Source of the DNA: an uncultured Bacteroides sp.
Lineage (GTDB): Bacteria; Bacteroidota; Bacteroidia; Bacteroidales; Bacteroidaceae
Reading direction: 5' to 3'
DNA length: 12,068 nt
NCBI GenBank assembly: GCA_900557355.1
Contig: USSR01000140.1
Coordinates: 1 to 12,068 of the forward strand
Shown here: positions 7,756 to 12,068 of the stretch, piece after piece
Numbering within the stretch: the first letter of the stretch is position 1
How the letters are laid out: each line of letters opens with the position of its first letter
The notes under the pieces: model-generated
Seen by the model: the letters and a program-made list of their open reading frames with translations, nothing else
Database searches by the model: none
What the model was told of the DNA's origin: nothing
Program-made: the position numbers and the translations under genes

Positions 7756-9338
7756 TTCCAATATTCATTTTGTGTAATAGAAGGATTCTCTCTCATCACT
7801 TCTTCTGCCACAGGCCAATAAATGCCTCCTTCATTAATCAGCTTTACCATTTCAGTATCATCTCCAACAATCCGCGCTTCACGAATACGATCAAACCAAT
7901 GATGTCCTTCTCCCATCAGTTCTCTACGGCGTTCACGAAAAATTTCTTTTAATAATGCTTTAGCATCTCCCTTTAAATCTTTCAAGTATGATAAATTTCT
8001 CAAATTACGTACTCCACGAAGCTCATTCAAACAATTAATCGCATCCTCCGGACGATTTAACATCACCAAAGCCTCGGCACGTAATAACAAAACATCCTCA
8101 AAACGGGACCAAATAATAAATGAGGTAAAAACACCAAAATCACCTGTATTATCCTTTCCTTCACGCACAACGTTTATTTTTGAAAATATAGGATATTCTC
8201 TGGAAAGTCCCGTTACATAATTGGAATAATACTTCATTGGCTTCGACAACTCATCATAACCAAAACGATTATCTGTCGTAAATTGACTCATAAACAGATT
8301 CTTTAGTGTATCGATTGACACGTAAATCTCCGGTAATTGTTTCCTTGTAAGCGGTTCTGCTAATGTCCATGACTCCAGATGACCATCCGTCCCCGTCTCG
8401 TTTGCATTATCCGTACCATATCTATAGCCAAAAGTAACCAAACGGGCAGCCTTATAATCATTACTATACTCCTGGCTAAAAAGTCCTGTCGGACTAACCA
8501 TATTAGTAATAGTCACACAATCAATAGTGCCTATAATATAAACACCTATGTTCTTAATCACATATGCAGTATATGCTTCTGCATCGACATAATTACCTTT
8601 CCAAGCTTCCACATAAGCTAATATAGCATACACAGAAAGACGATTAATAAGTAATCCCCGCCATGTACTAGTATCACCATCATAATATTTATCAGATGAA
8701 GACCCTAACTGCAAAGGCAACAACTTTGCTACTGCCAACAACTCACCCTCCACATAATTCAACACGGTCTGTGCATCTGTTCGTTTCATTTCCGGAAATG
8801 AACCGTTATCATAAGACTGAGTAATCAACGGAACATCACCCCACATCTGTATCATATAAAAATAAGCTAATGCTCTAAGAGCACGTACCTGCGCTACATC
8901 ATACGTATAGTTGATTTCAGAATAAGCATCATCCTTATCCATCACTTTTTTTGCATTCTCTATAAAAACACAGGCAGCATTGATCACTCTATAAAACCTA
9001 TTCCAATTGGATATCTGACGAATATTTTTATAAGGAGCATCTAAACGATTCTCACGGATAGCTTGTAAATCATCGCGCATCCGTACGGAAAAATCACCTA
9101 AACGCAGATCACCAACTGCCCAAAAAGTATTATTCTCTCCTAGCGCCGTACGCATCAATCCATAAACGCCGAACAAAGCAGCACGAGTATCCGTCAACGA
9201 ATTCCATTGTTGCTCTTGAGTAGCTACATGGAAAAATGCATCATCATTTTCCAACAAATCACTACATGATGAAAAGAAAAGAACAGAAGCAAGCACCAAT
9301 GGTTTTATCATTTTTCTGATCCACAATATCTGATTCAT
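7752..9338 (-). CDS. SusD/RagB-family nutrient-binding lipoprotein of cassette A
   Basis: A 528-residue surface lipoprotein expected to bind ligand over the pore of the SusC-like transporter encoded immediately upstream. The signal peptide ends in the lipobox LFFSSC with Cys25, followed by SDLLENDD. The ATG at 9338 lies 19 bases past the SusC stop; an in-frame ATG at 9311 (MIKPLVLASVL) would give a shorter signal peptide and is also plausible. SusD hallmarks are TRAALFGVYGLMR (51-63), the TPR segment AQVRALRALAYFYMIQMWGDVP (149-170), FEDVLLLRAEALVMLN, the stretch EIFRERRRELMGEGHHWFD, and the C-terminal NEYWK. Length is normal for the family. It shares family motifs with the cassette B SusD but is clearly divergent, so the two pairs probably recognise different ligands or different parts of one ligand. 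Confidence 0.96.
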   Translation of the reverse strand: MNQILWIRKMIKPLVLASVLFFSSCSDLLENDDAFFHVATQEQQWNSLTDTRAALFGVYGLMRTALGENNTFWAVGDLRLGDFSVRMRDDLQAIRENRLDAPYKNIRQISNWNRFYRVINAACVFIENAKKVMDKDDAYSEINYTYDVAQVRALRALAYFYMIQMWGDVPLITQSYDNGSFPEMKRTDAQTVLNYVEGELLAVAKLLPLQLGSSSDKYYDGDTSTWRGLLINRLSVYAILAYVEAWKGNYVDAEAYTAYVIKNIGVYIIGTIDCVTITNMVSPTGLFSQEYSNDYKAARLVTFGYRYGTDNANETGTDGHLESWTLAEPLTRKQLPEIYVSIDTLKNLFMSQFTTDNRFGYDELSKPMKYYSNYVTGLSREYPIFSKINVVREGKDNTGDFGVFTSFIIWSRFEDVLLLRAEALVMLNRPEDAINCLNELRGVRNLRNLSYLKDLKGDAKALLKEIFRERRRELMGEGHHWFDRIREARIVGDDTEMVKLINEGGIYWPVAEEVMRENPSITQNEYWK

Positions 9339-9357
9339 ATATAATTAATGTATTAGA

Positions 9358-12068
9358 TTAGAAATTAAACTTCATTCCTACGATAACCGAACGAGAAAGC
9401 GGCTGACCATATCCTCTGTAATAACCATCCATATCTATCAACTCCGGATCATCCCCACTAAATCCGGTAAAGGTTAGCAAATTATTGCCAGTCACATAGA
9501 AATAGATGTTTTCCAATTTGTTTTTTGATACAACCTTTTTCTTTCCACCTCCTTTATAAGCCTTTTTCTTGACTGGTAACGTATAACCCACTGTTACCGA
9601 ACGCAATTTAAGATAAGACAGTTTCTCCAAAAATAAGTCTTGTTCTGTACGGTAAGGAGTCAAACCACTCATTTGATTGTATAAAGGATAATCATCCTTG
9701 TCATTTGTACTTTGCCAGAAAAATATTTCGCGCAAACTTTCAAGTGACGGTGTATTCTCCAATGCAAAGAAGTTATAACGTTGCGAGGAACGATAATTAA
9801 TGGCATCATGTCCTAATGCAAAGAAAAGATTGATACCTAAGTCAAATTGTCCTAGTTTGAAGTTATTAATGAAACTTCCTGTTACAGGCGGTAAACTATG
9901 GCCTTTTAAAATTTTATCATCATCATTGATCTGGTTATCACCATTCTGATCTTTCCATTTCGGATCATTCTTTGCAAATGGTATGGAACCCATAGCAAGC
10001 TTCTTTCCATTCTGGACTGGAACTTCGGTATCTGAAGTATAAACTCCCTCATTTTGATAAAGCCAGAATTGATCAATAGCATGTCCTACTTTTAACATAC
10101 GATTACCTATGACTAATTCATTCAAATTTTCAGGTAATTGCAATAATTCATTTTTATTGTAAGCTAATGAAAATGAAGCATCCCAAGAGAAACCTTTAGG
10201 GTTTTCAAAAGGCTTACCGGACAGAGTCAGTTCCACTCCTGAATTACGGACCTTCATACCATTGGCATACCTATATTTATATCCGAATTCTTCATTTACA
10301 GGAATGGTTGTAATCAAATCACAGTCTGTATTATTATAATATTCTACATCCAGAGAAAGACGTTTGTTAAAGAAAGAGGTATTCAACCCTATATTCCATT
10401 TATCCGAATAAGGCCACCCCAAACCATAACCGACCCAAGCTGAGTTATAAGGACGTGCTATTGTAGCATATCCATAGTAGGAAGACATAACAGGCTGTCC
10501 AATACCTGTCAACTCTTCTCCCGTATATTGTGGCCCTGCAGCAAATCTATTATTATCCTGATAGCGTCCTATTCTGGCCCATGACCCACGCATTGACAAA
10601 TCAGATAGTTGTTTAATATCTTTCAACAACAAATCTTTTAAATTTAGACTTGCACTAGCAGCCGGAGTAAACAACCAACGATTATCTTTCTGTACATTGG
10701 ATGAGCCATCTGCACGAAGCACGAGCTGTACATCAAAAAAGTTTCTATATCGGTAGTCAATCGAAAACAATGTACTTACCATATTATTTTGCATTTTATC
10801 GACATAGCGCTTCATCTGTTTGAAACCACCGCCACTAGTAGTCGGTTTTGTATCATCATCTCCATCATAGCCTTGCGTATAGTTATAGTGTTGCACACTT
10901 TTCATGATAATTTCTTGCAAGCCTATTTTGAAAAAATGATTCTTCAAAAAATCAAACTTATAATCTGCAGACGACTGCCAAATCAAACGACGATTATACC
11001 CGGAATAATTGGAGACATAATTTACTGACTCCATCAAGTCCATCGGCCAAAAAACATGACGCACATTCGTATTATAATCTAGCATTAAACGAGTATCTAC
11101 ATATAATCCACGCCAATTGTAATTCATCCCCAAATAACCATTCAACAAATTGTTTAAATTATCATTCTTTTTATATTCTTCATAAATATCGAGATAAGAA
11201 CGATAAACAGAAGTAACAGGAGAAAGAGGAGTAGTCAGATCCGGTAAATACTCGATCTCAGCATAACGATCACGCAAGTTACGATTACCATCACGGGAGA
11301 CACGTGAAAGATTAATCAAACAAGAAACTCCCAATTGCTCCAGAAGTTTCATGTTCAAAGCAAAATTAGCAGTTAATTTATTAAACTTTGTTTCATCAGC
11401 TACCCCATCATTGCCCGTATAGCCCATCATAAATATATAATTTGAAAAGCTACCACCACTTCCCATGGAAGCACTGAAATTATAAAGGGGTGATATACTG
11501 TAATATTCATCTGCCCATCCCGGTTCTCCGAAGAAATTCATATCACGAATATCCCGCATCCAAGACGGCATTTTGTTCAAATAAGCGGTATGTTGCTCCT
11601 TAGTAGCACAATAATCGGCAAATCGCATACGAAAAGCATAATCATTAGCAGCATTTGTCATTTTCACATTTGATGGAGGAATAGCGATACCCCCATTAGC
11701 ACGGATAAACATATTACTACCACCGTAATAACCATCTTTCATATTGACTAATATTGCCCCATTAACAGCAAGTGGACCTAACTTCGCTAAACGAGCAGCA
11801 TCTTTTACTACTTCAATAGATTCCACATTATCTAAATTCAAACCGGATAATATATTAGTAGCAGTACCAATAGGATTCACTTCCGTAGATTTAATGCCAT
11901 ATACAAAAGCATCATTGGTTAACAAGGGGATTCCATTAAGATAAACTACTGGTTGTGCGGAAGACATATCTCCTTTAGAAAATACAGGAGAAGACAATCC
12001 ACGAATCAGCATATTCTGAATACTTCCCGGCTCACCCGTCGTCTCTTGTACATATATTCCAGGCAATG
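9358..12068 (-). CDS. SusC/RagA-family TonB-dependent outer-membrane transporter of cassette A (5' end beyond the right edge)
   Basis: The last 902 codons of a SusC-like transporter. The frame is open to the right edge; the first complete codon (TTG at 12066) is an internal leucine in the plug motif LPGIYVQ, not a start. The signal peptide, any regulatory domain and the first part of the plug are missing. Visible plug motifs are MLIRGLSSPVF (about 19-29), PVVYLNGIPLL (about 39-49) and NVESIEVVKDAARLAKLG, followed by NGAILVNMKDG. The barrel follows and ends in the aromatic C-terminus VGMKFNF, as expected for outer-membrane insertion. An EF-hand-like loop (DQNGDNQINDDD) is encoded at 9916-9951. 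A lysine-rich insertion lies between two late strands (9515-9573). The SusD partner starts 19 bases downstream. With its N-terminus unseen, whether it carries an STN signalling domain is unknown. Confidence 0.95.
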   Translation of the reverse strand, partial: LPGIYVQETTGEPGSIQNMLIRGLSSPVFSKGDMSSAQPVVYLNGIPLLTNDAFVYGIKSTEVNPIGTATNILSGLNLDNVESIEVVKDAARLAKLGPLAVNGAILVNMKDGYYGGSNMFIRANGGIAIPPSNVKMTNAANDYAFRMRFADYCATKEQHTAYLNKMPSWMRDIRDMNFFGEPGWADEYYSISPLYNFSASMGSGGSFSNYIFMMGYTGNDGVADETKFNKLTANFALNMKLLEQLGVSCLINLSRVSRDGNRNLRDRYAEIEYLPDLTTPLSPVTSVYRSYLDIYEEYKKNDNLNNLLNGYLGMNYNWRGLYVDTRLMLDYNTNVRHVFWPMDLMESVNYVSNYSGYNRRLIWQSSADYKFDFLKNHFFKIGLQEIIMKSVQHYNYTQGYDGDDDTKPTTSGGGFKQMKRYVDKMQNNMVSTLFSIDYRYRNFFDVQLVLRADGSSNVQKDNRWLFTPAASASLNLKDLLLKDIKQLSDLSMRGSWARIGRYQDNNRFAAGPQYTGEELTGIGQPVMSSYYGYATIARPYNSAWVGYGLGWPYSDKWNIGLNTSFFNKRLSLDVEYYNNTDCDLITTIPVNEEFGYKYRYANGMKVRNSGVELTLSGKPFENPKGFSWDASFSLAYNKNELLQLPENLNELVIGNRMLKVGHAIDQFWLYQNEGVYTSDTEVPVQNGKKLAMGSIPFAKNDPKWKDQNGDNQINDDDKILKGHSLPPVTGSFINNFKLGQFDLGINLFFALGHDAINYRSSQRYNFFALENTPSLESLREIFFWQSTNDKDDYPLYNQMSGLTPYRTEQDLFLEKLSYLKLRSVTVGYTLPVKKKAYKGGGKKKVVSKNKLENIYFYVTGNNLLTFTGFSGDDPELIDMDGYYRGYGQPLSRSVIVGMKFNF

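Noticed and set aside
12064..12066. TTG as the start codon of the cassette A SusC gene
   Set aside because: The reading frame is still open at the window edge and this codon falls inside the conserved plug motif LPGIYVQ, so it is an internal leucine and the gene is 5'-truncated.
1..12068. tRNA, rRNA, insertion sequences, CRISPR arrays, invertible-promoter repeats
   Set aside because: I saw no cloverleaf, rRNA motif, transposase, regularly spaced repeat or long inverted repeat; coding density is near complete.

Overview
The window looks like a piece of a Bacteroidales (Bacteroides-type) chromosome. It is AT-rich, all eight recognisable genes lie on the minus strand, and they encode a SusC/SusD-type outer-membrane uptake locus. 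Start sites have A/T-rich leaders rather than Shine-Dalgarno sequences, and the lipoprotein signal peptides end in SSC or AGC, often followed by acidic residues, as in surface-exposed Bacteroidetes lipoproteins. The species cannot be fixed from the sequence alone.

Transcription runs from right to left, and the genes form two consecutive four-gene cassettes. Cassette A is a SusC-like TonB-dependent transporter cut by the right edge (9358-12068), a SusD-like lipoprotein (7752-9338), a FAS1 (fasciclin) lipoprotein (6868-7755) and a lipoprotein resembling the DUF5007 group (5808-6878). Cassette B is a complete SusC-like transporter (2568-5801), a SusD-like lipoprotein (1018-2544), a second FAS1 lipoprotein (208-1005) and the first ~72 codons of a lipoprotein whose visible part resembles the start of an IPT/TIG-domain protein (1-218, cut by the left edge).

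The genes overlap or are separated by at most about 25 bases, including at the cassette junction. I see no internal promoter or terminator, and no stretch over 300 bases lacks a gene. The simplest reading is one polycistronic mRNA whose promoter lies beyond the right edge.

By family knowledge, SusC forms the TonB-powered barrel and SusD the surface lid that captures ligand. The FAS1 and fourth-position lipoproteins are likely extra surface subunits. No glycoside hydrolase, lyase, peptidase, sulfatase or regulator is visible, so the substrate (glycan or peptide) cannot be read from this window. The layout resembles, from memory, the Bacteroides thetaiotaomicron BT2261-BT2264 SusCD complex, which carries two extra lipoproteins and was linked to peptide uptake. 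That comparison needs a homology search. No RNA genes, mobile elements, CRISPR arrays or attachment sites were seen.
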